Positions 35,412-44,695 of a stretch of 51,096 nt of DNA are shown in pieces. Made by a program: the position numbers and the translations under genes. Each line of letters opens with the position of its first letter. Position 1 is the first letter of the stretch. The stretch is from Alphaproteobacteria bacterium. GTDB lineage: Bacteria > Pseudomonadota > Alphaproteobacteria > Rhizobiales > Hyphomicrobiaceae. The stretch is from positions 1 to 51,096 of the forward strand of contig JAHJQI010000172.1 of assembly GCA_018819265.1 (NCBI GenBank), read 5' to 3'. Below the pieces are notes generated by a model. The model made no database searches. It was not told where the DNA came from and saw only the letters and a program-made list of their open reading frames with translations.

Positions 35412-36608
35412 TTGGCACGCACGTCGTATCTTTTCACCAGTGAATCGGTTTCCGAAGGCCATCCCGACAAGGTCTCCGACCGCATCTCCGACGAAATCGT
35501 CGACCTGTTCTATATCGAAGGCCCGAAGGCCGGCATCGACCCATGGGCGATCCGCGCCGCCTGCGAGACGCTGACGACTACCAACAAGGTGATTGTCGCT
35601 GGCGAAACGCGTGGTCCTGCCACCGTCACCGTCGAGATGATCAGCGCAAAGATCCGCGAGGCCATCAAGGACATCGGCTACGAGCAGGACGGCTTCCATT
35701 GGGCCAACTGCAACATCGATGTGCTTTTGCATCCGCAGTCCGCCGACATTGCCCAGGGCGTCGATGCGTCCGGCAACAAGGACGAAGGCGCCGGCGACCA
35801 GGGGATCATGTTCGGATACGCCTGCAATGAAACGCCCGAACTGATGCCGGCCCCGATTTATTACTCCCACAAGATCCTCGAGAACCTCGCGTACGCCCGT
35901 AAGGCCAAGGCAGGTGCCGCTGCCAAGCTTGGCCCCGATTCCAAGAGCCAGGTCACCTGCCGCTACGAGAACGGCAAGCCGGTCGCCGTCACCCAGATCG
36001 TGCTGTCGACCCAGCACATCGATCCCGACCTGTCGTCGGCTGATGTGCGCGCCATCGTCGAGCCTTACATCCGCAAGACGCTTCCCGCCGACTGGGTTTC
36101 CGACGACACCGTCTGGCACGTCAACCCGACCGGCAAGTTCGTCATCGGCGGCCCCGATGGTGACTGCGGTCTGACCGGACGCAAGATCATCGTTGATACG
36201 TATGGCGGCGCCGCCCCGCATGGCGGTGGTGCGTTCTCCGGCAAGGACCCGACCAAGGTTGACCGTTCGGCAGCCTACGCTTCGCGGTATCTTGCAAAGA
36301 ACGTCGTTGCCGCCGGCCTCGCCGACAAATGCACCATCCAGCTCGCCTACGCGATTGGCGTCGCCGAGCCGCTGTCGATCTATGTCGACACCCACGGCAC
36401 CGGCAACGTCGATGAAGCCCGCCTCGAAAAGGTGCTGCGCGACGTCATGAAGCTGACCCCGCGCGGCATCCGCGAGCATCTCGACCTCAATCGCCCGATC
36501 TATGCCCGTACCGCAGCCTACGGCCACTTCGGCCGCGCTCCGGTCGATGGCGGCTTCACCTGGGAAAGGACCGACCTTGCCGACAAGCTGAAATCGGCTG
36601 TCGGCTGA
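35412..36608 (+). CDS. metK: S-adenosylmethionine synthetase
   Basis: Makes S-adenosylmethionine from methionine and ATP. 398 residues from the chosen start. The substrate-binding N-terminus is [16 protein letters not shown] (His17, Asp19 and Lys20). [12 protein letters not shown] is the hallmark hexapeptide-type loop near residues 125-136, and [22 protein letters not shown] is the P-loop-like segment near residues 265-285. An in-frame ATG lies at 35400, but GAGGA at 35402-35406 falls between it and a TTG at 35412, so the TTG is the likelier initiator and yields [11 protein letters not shown]. It supplies methyl donor used by the following gene, trmB, and by MiaB. Confidence 0.97.
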   Translation: MARTSYLFTSESVSEGHPDKVSDRISDEIVDLFYIEGPKAGIDPWAIRAACETLTTTNKVIVAGETRGPATVTVEMISAKIREAIKDIGYEQDGFHWANCNIDVLLHPQSADIAQGVDASGNKDEGAGDQGIMFGYACNETPELMPAPIYYSHKILENLAYARKAKAGAAAKLGPDSKSQVTCRYENGKPVAVTQIVLSTQHIDPDLSSADVRAIVEPYIRKTLPADWVSDDTVWHVNPTGKFVIGGPDGDCGLTGRKIIVDTYGGAAPHGGGAFSGKDPTKVDRSAAYASRYLAKNVVAAGLADKCTIQLAYAIGVAEPLSIYVDTHGTGNVDEARLEKVLRDVMKLTPRGIREHLDLNRPIYARTAAYGHFGRAPVDGGFTWERTDLADKLKSAVG

Positions 36609-36638
36609 CGTCGAAACTCGACGTAAGGAGCAACGGGC

Positions 36639-36671
36639 AATGGGCGGCTGCCAATATGGTCGCCGCCCATT
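36639..36671 (+). terminator. Hairpin after metK, terminator-like but without a clear U tract
   Basis: AATGGGCGGC (36639-36648) pairs with GCCGCCCATT (36662-36671) over 10 perfect base pairs with a 13-base loop. A smaller hairpin, ACGTCGA-aac-TCGACGT, overlaps the metK stop. The sequence afterwards (TGCATTGCGG) is not a run of T, so termination is uncertain. Confidence 0.5.
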
Positions 36672-36710
36672 TGCATTGCGGCAAACCGTGTAGAACCCGG
36701 GCCGCAGATC

Positions 36711-36763
36711 TTGAACGACGAAGCCCACTATTGAACGACAAAGACACGTCTTGAGCGAAGAAG
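36711..36763 (+). repeat. Three 20-base-period repeats at the trmB start
   Basis: TTGAACGACGAAG (36711), TTGAACGACAAAG (36731) and TTGAGCGAAGAAG (36751) recur at exactly 20-base intervals. The third contains the proposed TTG start codon of trmB. The period is not a multiple of three, so this is not a protein repeat. Confidence 0.8.
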
Positions 36764-37476
36764 ATAAGCCAACAGATCGGGACGGCCCGGCCGAATTGCG
36801 TTCATTCGGGCGTCGTCGCGGACGAACTCTCAGCCCTCGCCAACAGTGGCTTATCGATGACGTCCTGCCCGGGCTTCGGCCGGATTTGACTAAAGCTCCG
36901 CCGTCGCAGATTGGAAGGCTCTACACTCCGCCGGTCGAAAAAATCTGGCTGGAAGTCGGCTTTGGCGGTGCCGAGCATCTCATCTGGCAGGCCGAGCACA
37001 ATCCGACCGTCGGCCTCATCGGCTGCGAGCCCTTCGAGGACGGCGTGGCGAAGGCGTTGACCGCCATCGACGAAAAGGCCCTTCGTAACGTCCTTCTGCA
37101 CCCCGATGACGCCCGCGATTTACTCCGCTGGCTTCCCGAATCGAGCATCGAACGCGCCTTCATCCTGTTCCCCGACCCCTGGCCCAAGAAGCGTCACGTC
37201 AAGCGCCGGCTGATTTCGCCGCATCTTCTGGACATTCTCGCCCGCGTTTTGCGCCCCGGTGCCGAACTCAGGATCGCCACCGATATCGGCGATTATCTGC
37301 GCACCATTCTCATTGCATTTCATGGTGAACGGCGCTTCCAGTGGACCGCACGTTGCTCGGCTGACTGGCGTCGCAGGCCGGCCGATTGGCCGCCGACCCG
37401 GTATGAACAAAAGGCCATCGGGCAAGGGCGGCGCTGCTATTATCTTTCGTTTGTTCGCGAATCCGACGTCGCCTGA
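36751..37476 (+). CDS. trmB: tRNA (guanine-N7-)-methyltransferase
   Basis: Methylates G46 of tRNAs using S-adenosylmethionine. 241 residues with the TrmB Rossmann fold. Key blocks are IWLEVGFGGAEHLIWQAEHNP (SAM motif I), IGCEPFEDGVAKAL, and the catalytic/tRNA-binding FPDPWPKKRHVKRRLI near residue 140. ELRIATDIGDYLRTI and PTRYEQKAIGQGRRCYYL lie in the C-terminal part. The TTG start has no obvious Shine-Dalgarno sequence, and the first about 25 residues (charged, low complexity) may not all be translated. A 20-base-period repeat precedes it. Lying directly after metK, it may be co-transcribed, although a hairpin separates them. Confidence 0.94.
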   Translation: MSEEDKPTDRDGPAELRSFGRRRGRTLSPRQQWLIDDVLPGLRPDLTKAPPSQIGRLYTPPVEKIWLEVGFGGAEHLIWQAEHNPTVGLIGCEPFEDGVAKALTAIDEKALRNVLLHPDDARDLLRWLPESSIERAFILFPDPWPKKRHVKRRLISPHLLDILARVLRPGAELRIATDIGDYLRTILIAFHGERRFQWTARCSADWRRRPADWPPTRYEQKAIGQGRRCYYLSFVRESDVA

Positions 37477-37522
37477 TGCTCTCCATCACGGCAAATCGCT
37501 CAAAAAACTTTCACAATTGAGC

Positions 37523-37551
37523 TTGAAACGCGCTTGAAGCTCACATATTGT
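37523..37551 (+). promoter_or_regulatory. Candidate promoter of the rimP-nusA-infB operon
   Basis: TTGAAA (37523-37528) and TATTGT (37546-37551) are 17 bases apart, a good match to the housekeeping consensus. It lies between the trmB stop and the leader hairpin, in locally AT-rich sequence. A heat-shock-type reading (CTTG-N18-CATATT) fits less well. Confidence 0.6.
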
Positions 37552-37580
37552 CAAATTGCTCATGATCATCTCAACTCAGT

Positions 37581-37615
37581 GAGTGGGTCCCCCCGGGTCC
37601 ACTCTTTTTGTTTTT
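37581..37615 (+). terminator. Hairpin plus T tract in the rimP leader (attenuator-like)
   Basis: GAGTGG (37581-37586) pairs with CCACTC (37599-37604), extended by C/G pairs inside. It is followed at once by TTTTTGTTTTT (37605-37615), the form of an intrinsic terminator. It is downstream of the candidate operon promoter and 66 bases upstream of the rimP start. Confidence 0.75.
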
Positions 37616-37681
37616 GAGCGCTCCATGTCGCCCTGACGGTCCGGGCCTCGTGGCGGCGGAATTCAATACGCGAGGACATCT

Positions 37682-38293
37682 GTGACACAGGGTGCGGTCG
37701 CTCCCAGCGAGCGCTTCGTCCGGGAAACAGGTCTGGCGGCAACGCTGGCCGAGGTTGTCGAGCCGGTGCTGCATGACTTGGGGTTCCGGCTGGTGCGCGC
37801 CAGGGTCGATGGCCGCGGCGAGATGACTGTGCAGATCATGGCCGAGCGGCCCGACGGAACCATCTCCATCGACGATTGCGAGTTGATTTCCAGACAGCTT
37901 TCGCCTCTTCTCGATGTGCACGACCTGGTTCCCGGCGCCTACCGCCTTGAGATTTCCTCGCCGGGGATCGACCGCCCCTTGGTCAGGCCCTCCGACTTCG
38001 AGGATTGGGCCGGTCACGAGGCGAAGATCGAACTGAGCGAGATGGTCGATGGCCGCAAGCGTTTTCGCGGCCGGCTCGAAGGATATGAAGACGGCGAGAT
38101 CCGCATCGAAGTGGACCTGCCGGAGGTTGGCGCGACCGTTCTTGGTCTGCCGCTCGATCTTATAAGGGACGCCAAGCTCGTCCTGACCGACGACCTGATC
38201 CGCGAGGCTTTGACCCGCGCGAAGAAGGGCAGAATAGGCGACGAACCCGAGGGCCCGTTGGGCACGGGCGACGAAGTGGACTTGGAGGACTGA
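37682..38293 (+). CDS. rimP: Ribosome maturation factor RimP
   Basis: Assists 30S subunit assembly. 203 residues; the N-terminal domain (about 20-95) includes [23 protein letters not shown], and the family signature [17 protein letters not shown] lies near residues 95-110. The C-terminal Sm-like domain follows. The last about 30 residues are acidic and extra compared with the E. coli protein. The start is GTG at 37682, preceded by GAGGA with five bases of spacing. It is the first gene of the nusA-infB operon, the order conserved across bacteria, and ends six bases before nusA. Confidence 0.95.
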   Translation: MTQGAVAPSERFVRETGLAATLAEVVEPVLHDLGFRLVRARVDGRGEMTVQIMAERPDGTISIDDCELISRQLSPLLDVHDLVPGAYRLEISSPGIDRPLVRPSDFEDWAGHEAKIELSEMVDGRKRFRGRLEGYEDGEIRIEVDLPEVGATVLGLPLDLIRDAKLVLTDDLIREALTRAKKGRIGDEPEGPLGTGDEVDLED

Positions 38294-38298
38294 GCGAT

Positions 38299-39975
38299 AT
38301 GAGCATGGCCGGCGTCAGCGCCAACCGTCTCGAACTCCTGCAGATCGCCAACGCGGTCGCACGCGAGAAACTCATCGACCCCGCGATCGTGCTCCATGCG
38401 ATGCAGGACGCGATCCAGAAGGCTGCGAAATCGCGCTACGGACCCGAGAACGATATTCGCTGCGAGATCGATCCGAAGACCGGCGAGACGAAACTCGTGC
38501 GCGTCTTGACGATTGCCGAGGCCGTCGAGAACGACTCGACCGAGATCAGTCTCGAAGAGGCCCGCCGCTCCGATCCCGAAGCCCAGATCGGCGGCGAGAT
38601 CGTCGAGCATCTTCCACCTTTGGAATTCGGCCGCGTCGCCGCACAGAACGCCAAGCAGGTCATCGTACAGAAGGTCCGCGAAGCCGAGCGCGACCAGCAG
38701 TTCGACGAGTACAAGGACCGCATCGGCGAAGTCGTCAACGGCACGGTCAAGCGCGTCGAATATGGCAACGTCGTCGTTGACCTCGGCCGCGCCGAAGCCA
38801 TCATCCGCCGCGACGAAACGATCCCTCGCGAGAATTTCCGCTACGGCGATCGCGTCCGCGCCTATATCTACGACGTACGCCGCGAGCAGCGCGGGCCCCA
38901 GCTTTTCCTGTCGCGCGCTCGCCCCGAATTCATGGCCAAGCTGTTTGCCGCCGAAGTGCCGGAAATCTACGACGGCATCGTCGAGATCAAGTCGGTTGCC
39001 CGCGACCCCGGCTCGCGCGCCAAGATCGCGGTGATTTCGAAGGACTCCTCGATTGATCCGGTCGGTGCCTGCGTCGGTATGCGCGGCAGCCGCGTTCAGG
39101 CGGTCGTCAACGAACTGCAGGGCGAGAAGGTCGACATCATCCAGTGGCGCGCAGATCCCGCCGAATTCATAGTCAACGCCCTGGCGCCGGCCGAAGTCTC
39201 GAAGGTCGTTCTCGACGAGGACAACGACAAGATCGAAGTCGTGGTGCCCGAAAGCCAGCTGTCCCTCGCCATCGGCCGTCGCGGCCAGAACGTGCGGCTC
39301 GCCTCCCAGCTGACCGGTTGGGACATCGACATCATGACCGAGTCCGAAGAAAGCGAACGCCGCCAGAAAGAATTCAACGAGCGCTCGCAGATGTTCATGG
39401 AACAGCTCGACGTCGACGAGGTGATCGCCCAGCTGCTCGCTACCGAAGGTTTTGCCTCGATCGAGGAAGTCGCCTTCGTTGAACTCGGCGAAGTCGCCCA
39501 GATTGAAGGTTTCGACGACGATACGGCGCATGAAATCCAGGAGCGCGCCCGCGAACATCTCGCCCGGATCGAAGCCGAGCGCGACGCTGAGCGCCGCGAA
39601 CTGGGCGTCCAGGATGAACTGGCCGAGGTTGCCGGCGTGACGACGTCGATGCTGGTCGCCTTCGGCCGCGGCGGCGTCAAGACCGTTGAGGATCTGGCCG
39701 ACTGCGCCACCGACGATCTCATCGGCTGGGTTGAGCGCAAGAAGGACAAAACCAGCGAGCCGGTGCGCCATCCAGGCATCCTCGAAGGCATGGATATTTC
39801 GCGTACGGAAGCTGAGAATTTGATCATGTCCGCCCGATTTGCGGCCGGATGGATCACCGAAGACGACCTCGCTCCCAAGCCTGAGGACGGTGAAGAGGCC
39901 GGCGATGATCAGGAGGCCACAGGCGGCGACGAACGCGCGGCCGAGGCAGGTGAAACCCCAGACAGCGCGTCCTGA
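38299..39975 (+). CDS. nusA: Transcription termination/antitermination protein NusA
   Basis: RNA-polymerase-binding factor that modulates pausing, intrinsic termination and antitermination. 558 residues. The order is an N-terminal RNA polymerase-binding domain (about 1-130), an S1 domain ([21 protein letters not shown], near 140), two KH domains (around [55 protein letters not shown]) and two C-terminal helix-hairpin-helix repeats. The tail is acidic, in keeping with other alphaproteobacteria. It starts six bases after rimP behind GAGGA. The terminator-like hairpin in the operon leader may allow NusA to control its own operon. Confidence 0.97.
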   Translation: MSMAGVSANRLELLQIANAVAREKLIDPAIVLHAMQDAIQKAAKSRYGPENDIRCEIDPKTGETKLVRVLTIAEAVENDSTEISLEEARRSDPEAQIGGEIVEHLPPLEFGRVAAQNAKQVIVQKVREAERDQQFDEYKDRIGEVVNGTVKRVEYGNVVVDLGRAEAIIRRDETIPRENFRYGDRVRAYIYDVRREQRGPQLFLSRARPEFMAKLFAAEVPEIYDGIVEIKSVARDPGSRAKIAVISKDSSIDPVGACVGMRGSRVQAVVNELQGEKVDIIQWRADPAEFIVNALAPAEVSKVVLDEDNDKIEVVVPESQLSLAIGRRGQNVRLASQLTGWDIDIMTESEESERRQKEFNERSQMFMEQLDVDEVIAQLLATEGFASIEEVAFVELGEVAQIEGFDDDTAHEIQERAREHLARIEAERDAERRELGVQDELAEVAGVTTSMLVAFGRGGVKTVEDLADCATDDLIGWVERKKDKTSEPVRHPGILEGMDISRTEAENLIMSARFAAGWITEDDLAPKPEDGEEAGDDQEATGGDERAAEAGETPDSAS

Positions 39976-40001
39976 CGTGGACCAGCTGGCAAGGAGAATG
40001 C

Positions 40002-40757
40002 GTGCGGGAAGCGGCGTCGATCGACGACGAAACGAGCACCGGCTTCGCGGCAAAGGGTCCGCGGGACGACCGTCGCGCTAGCGCGACGGCGCTGCGTTTG
40101 TGCGCGCTTCTCCGCCGCGAGCGTCCGATCAGCGATCTCATCCGTTTCGTTGCCGGTCCCGGCGATCGCATTTACCTTGATCTGTCCCGAAAGTTGCCGG
40201 GCCGCGGCGTCTGGATCACCGCTGACCGTGCCAGTATCGCTGCGGCGGTCAAGTCCGGAGTTTTCGCCCGCAGCCTCAAGCGCAAGGTCAGCGTCCCGCC
40301 CGATCTTGCCGACGAGACCGAAGCGCAACTGCGCCGTCGTCTGGCGCAGGCGGTATCGCTGGCCAACAAGGCGGGACTGCTTGTCACAGGGTTTGACAAG
40401 GTCAACGCCGCTATTGAACGTGGCGAAGCCTGCGTCCTGTTGCATGGTTCGAACGCCGCTACCGGCGGCCGTCAGAAACTCGATGACAAGTTGCGTGCCA
40501 TCAGCCGGGCCGGTGGAGGTCGGGTTGTTATTGTCGATTGCATGACGATCGACGAATTGAGCTTGGCCATTGGCCGTCCAAATGTGGTACACGCTGCCCT
40601 CAAAGCCGGTGGAGCCACCGAGCGCTTCGCCGAAGAGGCCGTTCGGCTGGACCGGTTCAACCGGGGAATCGAAGCTGCCGACGAAATCGACGTATGTGAT
40701 CGGCAGGCGGACGGGTCGACACAACGCGAGCCTTCCGACGGGGAGGCGCCGTCCTGA
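40002..40757 (+). CDS. ylxR: YlxR (DUF448) RNA-binding protein with L7Ae-like C-terminal domain
   Basis: A 251-residue two-domain protein always found between nusA and infB in alphaproteobacteria. The N-terminal YlxR domain has RLCALLRRERPISDLIRFV and LPGRGVWITADRASI. The C-terminal part (about residues 105-215) resembles an L7Ae/L30e fold: ANKAGLLVTGFDKVNAAIERGEACVLLHGSNAA. An RNA-binding or gene-regulatory role is reported for YlxR homologues. The start is GTG, with AAGGAG six bases upstream. A palindrome and a small hairpin lie between this gene and infB. Confidence 0.92.
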   Translation: MREAASIDDETSTGFAAKGPRDDRRASATALRLCALLRRERPISDLIRFVAGPGDRIYLDLSRKLPGRGVWITADRASIAAAVKSGVFARSLKRKVSVPPDLADETEAQLRRRLAQAVSLANKAGLLVTGFDKVNAAIERGEACVLLHGSNAATGGRQKLDDKLRAISRAGGGRVVIVDCMTIDELSLAIGRPNVVHAALKAGGATERFAEEAVRLDRFNRGIEAADEIDVCDRQADGSTQREPSDGEAPS

Positions 40758-40812
40758 CGCGCTGGTCTCGGACTGTTAACGAGCGCCCATCAAGGGCCAA
40801 TTGAGAACGGAA

Positions 40813-40828
40813 GGCATGTCGACATGCC
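40813..40828. promoter_or_regulatory. Perfect 16-bp palindrome upstream of infB
   Basis: GGCATGTCGACATGCC reads identically on both strands with no spacer. It lies 70 bases before infB. A second inverted repeat, GGGTTC (40844-40849) with GAACCC (40866-40871), follows. Either could be an operator or an mRNA structure; no regulator is assigned. Confidence 0.5.
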
Positions 40829-40898
40829 AAATTAACACAGCAAGGGTTCGCGGCACGGCCGATGAGAACCCGTTGAACCGGATTTGAACGGATAACGA

Positions 40899-43604
40899 AT
40901 GTCGGAAACTAAGGACTCGGACTCGAAGAACACTGCTGGCGGCGGCCGCAAACCGTTGTCGCTCCAGCGCACGGTCGAGTCTGGTCACGTGAAGCAGAAT
41001 TTCAGTCACGGCCGCTCGAAATCGGTGGTCGTCGAAAAGCGCAAGTCGCGCAAGCTGGTTCAGCCAGGCGCCGCCGGCGAAGAGCGGGCCCCTGCGCGCG
41101 GCGTCGAGAAGACTGGCGCCGTTGGCGGCCGCAATCTTTCCGAAAACGAACAGCAGGCCCGGCTGCAGGCCCTCGAAGAGGCGCGCAAGAACGCAGCTGA
41201 GCGCGCCCGCGAAGAGGCTGAAGCCGCTGCGCTGAAGGCCAAGGAGCCGCCACCTGCGCCCGAGCCGCCGGCCGCCGAGGCCCCACAGACCGCGGCGACT
41301 GATGTGGCGCACGAGCCTGTTGCTGGTAAACCAGCCGCGGGCCCGTCGGCCGAGACCGCGGAAACGGTCGCCCCGGCTGCCCAGAAGCGCGCGGAAAGAG
41401 AAACATCGGCAAAAGCCGGTGCGAGCCCTGCTGTCGGAACGCCGGAGGCCGCGTCGGGCCGGCCGGTCCGCCAGCGGCGATCGAACGACACGGCTTTCCG
41501 CACCGTGCAGGGTGGCCGCCCCAAGGAAATCATCCTGCCGGGCGCCGAACTGCCGCGCGAACGCAACGAGGCCAAGGAAGAACTCAAGCCGACCAAGAGC
41601 CCGCGCCCCGTCCGGCCGGCAGTTCAGCCCGCGGGCGAGGATGACGAGGATCGCGGCAAGGATAAGCGCGGCAAGTCGCCCCGCGCTCCCGCCCGCCCCG
41701 GCGATGAGCGCCAGCGCGGCAAGCTCACCGTCGACCAGCTCCTCAACCGCGAGCAGCGCGAACGCTCGATGGCCTCCCTGAAGCGCAAGCGCGAGCGGGA
41801 AAAGATGAAAGCCGCCGGCGTCGTCCAGGCGCGTGACAAGGTCATGCGCGAAGTGACGATCCCCGAGGTCATCACCATCCAGGAACTCGCAAACCGCATG
41901 ACGGAGCGCGCGGTCGATCTTATCAAGGTCCTGATGAAACAGGGCGAAATGCACAAGATCACCGACGCCATCGATGCCGATACCGCCGAACTGCTGGTTA
42001 CCGAATTCGGCCATACGCCCAAGCGCGTGTCCGAAGCCGACGTCGAGGAAGGCTTCATCGAAACGGTGGAAGAGGACGGCGCAACCGAGCCGCGCGCTCC
42101 TGTCGTCACCATCATGGGCCACGTCGACCACGGCAAGACGTCGCTGCTCGACGCCCTGCGTCAGGCCAACGTCGTTGCTGGCGAGGCTGGCGGCATCACC
42201 CAGCATATCGGCGCTTATCAGGTTGTGACCGATGCCGGCAACAGGGTCACCTTCATCGACACCCCGGGTCACGCCGCCTTTACCGCCATGCGTGCCCGCG
42301 GCGCCAAGGTCACCGATGTCGTCATCCTTGTCGTTGCCGCCGACGACGGCGTCATGCCGCAGACTGTCGAGGCGATCAACCATGCCAAAGCCGCCGGCGT
42401 GCCGATCATCGTCGCGATCAACAAGATCGATAAGCCGAACGCGGATCCCAACCGCGTGCGCACCGAACTTCTGCAGCACGAGATCGTCGTCGAAAGCATG
42501 TCGGGTGAAACGCTCGAGGTCGAAGTCTCGGCCCTGAAGCGGCTCAACCTCGATAAGCTTCTGGACGCCATCACGCTGCAATCTGAATTGCTTGAACTCA
42601 GAGCCAACCGCGATCGCCGCGCCGACGGCTTCGTCATCGAAGCCAAGCTCGAACGCGGTCGTGGCCCGGTTGGTACGGTGCTCGTGCAGCGCGGCACGCT
42701 GAAAGTCGGCGATATCATCGTTGCCGGTTCGTCCTGGGGCCGCGTGCGCGCCCTGATCGACGATCACGGCGAGAATGTTGCAGTCGCCGGCCCGTCGGTG
42801 CCCGTCGAAGTCCTTGGCTTCGATGCCGCCCCTGAGGCCGGCGACCAGTTCGCCGTCGTCGAGAACGAAGCCCGCGCCCGCGAGATCACCGACTACCGCG
42901 ACAGGAAGCGCCGCGAGAAGCTCGGTACGGCGGGAACACCGCGCACACTCGAACAGATGATGCAGTCGCTGAAAGACAACGTCGACCTGAAGGAGCTGCC
43001 GGTTCTGGTCAAGGGCGACGTGCAGGGTTCGGTGGAAGCCATCGCGCAGTCGCTGAAGAAACTGGGCACCGACGAAGTCCAGGCGCGCCTGGTTCACACC
43101 GGCGTCGGCGGCATCACGGAGTCCGATGTCGTGCTCGCCAACGCTTCGAATGCCGTGATCGTCGGGTTCAACGTCCGCGCCAACGTGCAGGCCAAGCAGG
43201 CCGCCGAGCAGCAGGGCGTCGAGATCCGTTACTACAACATCATCTACGATCTGGTCGACGACATCAAAGCGGCCATGTCGGGTCTGCTCGAACCGACGAT
43301 CCGCGAAATCTTCCTCGGCAACGCGGAAATCCTGCAGGTCTTCAACATCACCAAGGTCGGTAAGGTTGCCGGCTGCCGGGTCTCCGAAGGCAAGGTGGAG
43401 CGCGGCGCCAAGGTCCGCCTCATCCGCGACAGCGTCGTCATTCACGAAGGCACATTGTCGATGCTGAAGCGCTTCAAGGACGACGTGAAGGAAGTTGCGG
43501 CCGGCCAGGAGTGCGGCATGTCGTTTGCCAACTACCAGGATCTTCGCGAAGGCGACGTTATCGAGTGCTTCCAGGTCGAGAAGGTCGCCCGCACGCTGGA
43601 GTAA
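40899..43604 (+). CDS. infB: Translation initiation factor IF-2
   Basis: GTPase that brings initiator tRNA to the 30S subunit. 901 residues. Residues 1 to about 320 form the long Ala/Pro/Glu/Lys-rich N-terminal region typical of alphaproteobacteria, opening with the IF2-associated motif [20 protein letters not shown]. The second IF2 N-terminal domain follows ([19 protein letters not shown]). The G domain has G1 [17 protein letters not shown] (near residue 405), G3 DTPGHAAF and G4 NKIDKP. Domains II-IV follow and end in [23 protein letters not shown]. It belongs to the rimP-nusA-ylxR operon; the 141-base spacer before it carries palindromes. Confidence 0.98.
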   Translation: MSETKDSDSKNTAGGGRKPLSLQRTVESGHVKQNFSHGRSKSVVVEKRKSRKLVQPGAAGEERAPARGVEKTGAVGGRNLSENEQQARLQALEEARKNAAERAREEAEAAALKAKEPPPAPEPPAAEAPQTAATDVAHEPVAGKPAAGPSAETAETVAPAAQKRAERETSAKAGASPAVGTPEAASGRPVRQRRSNDTAFRTVQGGRPKEIILPGAELPRERNEAKEELKPTKSPRPVRPAVQPAGEDDEDRGKDKRGKSPRAPARPGDERQRGKLTVDQLLNREQRERSMASLKRKREREKMKAAGVVQARDKVMREVTIPEVITIQELANRMTERAVDLIKVLMKQGEMHKITDAIDADTAELLVTEFGHTPKRVSEADVEEGFIETVEEDGATEPRAPVVTIMGHVDHGKTSLLDALRQANVVAGEAGGITQHIGAYQVVTDAGNRVTFIDTPGHAAFTAMRARGAKVTDVVILVVAADDGVMPQTVEAINHAKAAGVPIIVAINKIDKPNADPNRVRTELLQHEIVVESMSGETLEVEVSALKRLNLDKLLDAITLQSELLELRANRDRRADGFVIEAKLERGRGPVGTVLVQRGTLKVGDIIVAGSSWGRVRALIDDHGENVAVAGPSVPVEVLGFDAAPEAGDQFAVVENEARAREITDYRDRKRREKLGTAGTPRTLEQMMQSLKDNVDLKELPVLVKGDVQGSVEAIAQSLKKLGTDEVQARLVHTGVGGITESDVVLANASNAVIVGFNVRANVQAKQAAEQQGVEIRYYNIIYDLVDDIKAAMSGLLEPTIREIFLGNAEILQVFNITKVGKVAGCRVSEGKVERGAKVRLIRDSVVIHEGTLSMLKRFKDDVKEVAAGQECGMSFANYQDLREGDVIECFQVEKVARTLE

Positions 43605-43716
43605 GCCCGGCGGCGAAACCGAATTGAGCGCGGCCGCCCGACGATCCGGCGGCCGTCCGGACTTCCACTGAAAGAAGGCAGCTCCGACCGGTCCCATCCC
43701 GGCGGAGTGGAAGACT

Positions 43717-44238
43717 ATGGACCGCAGCTTTCACACGCGTTTCACGCTCACGCTCACGCTCGACGATTTTTCCGCCCTCTCGCGGGCCTATGTCCGGCTC
43801 ACTCCGGCGCGTCGCTTCGGCCGCTTCGTCAGCGTGTTCATGACCGTGCTGTTGGTCGCCGGGGTTGGCTTTTCGCTTTGGGTACTGAACGACAATGCGC
43901 TTGCTGTCTACTTCGCCGCGCTCGCCGTGTTCCTGCTGCTTCTGCAGTTCGTCGTCACCCCCTGGCAGCGGCGCCGTAGTTTCGAACATCAACGACTGGG
44001 CGACTTCGAAGTCGAGATGAAGGCCGACGCCGACGGCTTCACCTCGTCCTCCGAACTCGCCCAGGGTCACATGAAATGGGCTTCGATCCGTCTCGTCGAT
44101 GACTTGCCCGGGCATGTCATTTTGTGGCCCAATAACCGGCTCGGCTGGATCGTACCCAAGCGCGCGTTCGCTACGCCGGTGGAGGCAGATGCATTCGCCC
44201 GGCTCGCCAAGGAGAAGACCGCTGGCCAAAAACTCTAA
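43717..44238 (+). CDS. Small membrane protein, YcxB-like
   Basis: A 173-residue protein with two adjacent membrane helices ([21 protein letters not shown] and [18 protein letters not shown], about residues 45-90) and a C-terminal soluble region. In that region, [34 protein letters not shown] matches the YcxB-like domain, which has a pleckstrin-homology-like beta pattern. The N-terminal [18 protein letters not shown] is also typical. Function is unknown. It is inserted between infB and rbfA, which are usually adjacent, and its 3' end overlaps the proposed rbfA start, so it probably belongs to the operon. Confidence 0.85.
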   Translation: MDRSFHTRFTLTLTLDDFSALSRAYVRLTPARRFGRFVSVFMTVLLVAGVGFSLWVLNDNALAVYFAALAVFLLLLQFVVTPWQRRRSFEHQRLGDFEVEMKADADGFTSSSELAQGHMKWASIRLVDDLPGHVILWPNNRLGWIVPKRAFATPVEADAFARLAKEKTAGQKL

Positions 44239-44629
44239 GCCCCCCCCCGCAAAGGGCCCCAGCCAGCGCCAGCTGCGCGTCGGCGAAATGCTGCGCCATG
44301 CGCTCGCCGATATGCTGGCCCGCAGCGAAATCCACGACGAAGTGCTGACCGCAAGCGTCATCACCGTCGCCGAGGTACGCATGACGCCCGATCTCAAGCT
44401 GGCGACCGCCTACATCATGCCGTTAGGAGGCGGCGATGCGGCCCCCGTCATAGCGGCCCTGGAAAAGCACAAGAAATATATCCGATCGACGCTCGCCAAG
44501 GCCGTGAACCTGAAATACGCGCCCGACGTGCGGTTCCGCGCCGACGAAGGTTTTGACGAAGCCATGAAGATCGAACGGCTCCTCAACAGCCCCCGCGTTC
44601 GCCGCGATGTTGAGAAGGAAGATGAGTGA
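44189..44629 (+). CDS. rbfA: Ribosome-binding factor A
   Basis: Cold-shock and 30S maturation factor that acts on the 16S rRNA 5' region. The body is [27 protein letters not shown], then [24 protein letters not shown] and LRHALA-type helices ending in [13 protein letters not shown], matching RbfA at normal length. The start is uncertain. ATG at 44189 has GGAGG only three bases upstream. A CTG at 44222 has AAGGAG seven bases upstream and gives [18 protein letters not shown], the more typical N-terminus. Both overlap the end of the membrane-protein gene (44238), implying translational coupling. Confidence 0.93.
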   Translation: MHSPGSPRRRPLAKNSKPPPAKGPSQRQLRVGEMLRHALADMLARSEIHDEVLTASVITVAEVRMTPDLKLATAYIMPLGGGDAAPVIAALEKHKKYIRSTLAKAVNLKYAPDVRFRADEGFDEAMKIERLLNSPRVRRDVEKEDE

Positions 44630-44695
44630 GTCACTGGCCTGCCAAGTGGTGAGGTCTACAGAAGGTCGCGACCAGCGCCGCGAGAGAGAGAACGA

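Noticed and set aside
38014..40053. A 679-codon open frame antisense to rimP-nusA
   Set aside because: Shadow of nusA; no ribosome-binding site and no recognisable domain.
40776..43697. A 973-codon open frame antisense to infB
   Set aside because: Mirror-image artefact of the GC-rich infB gene; the translation is low-complexity and lacks start signals.
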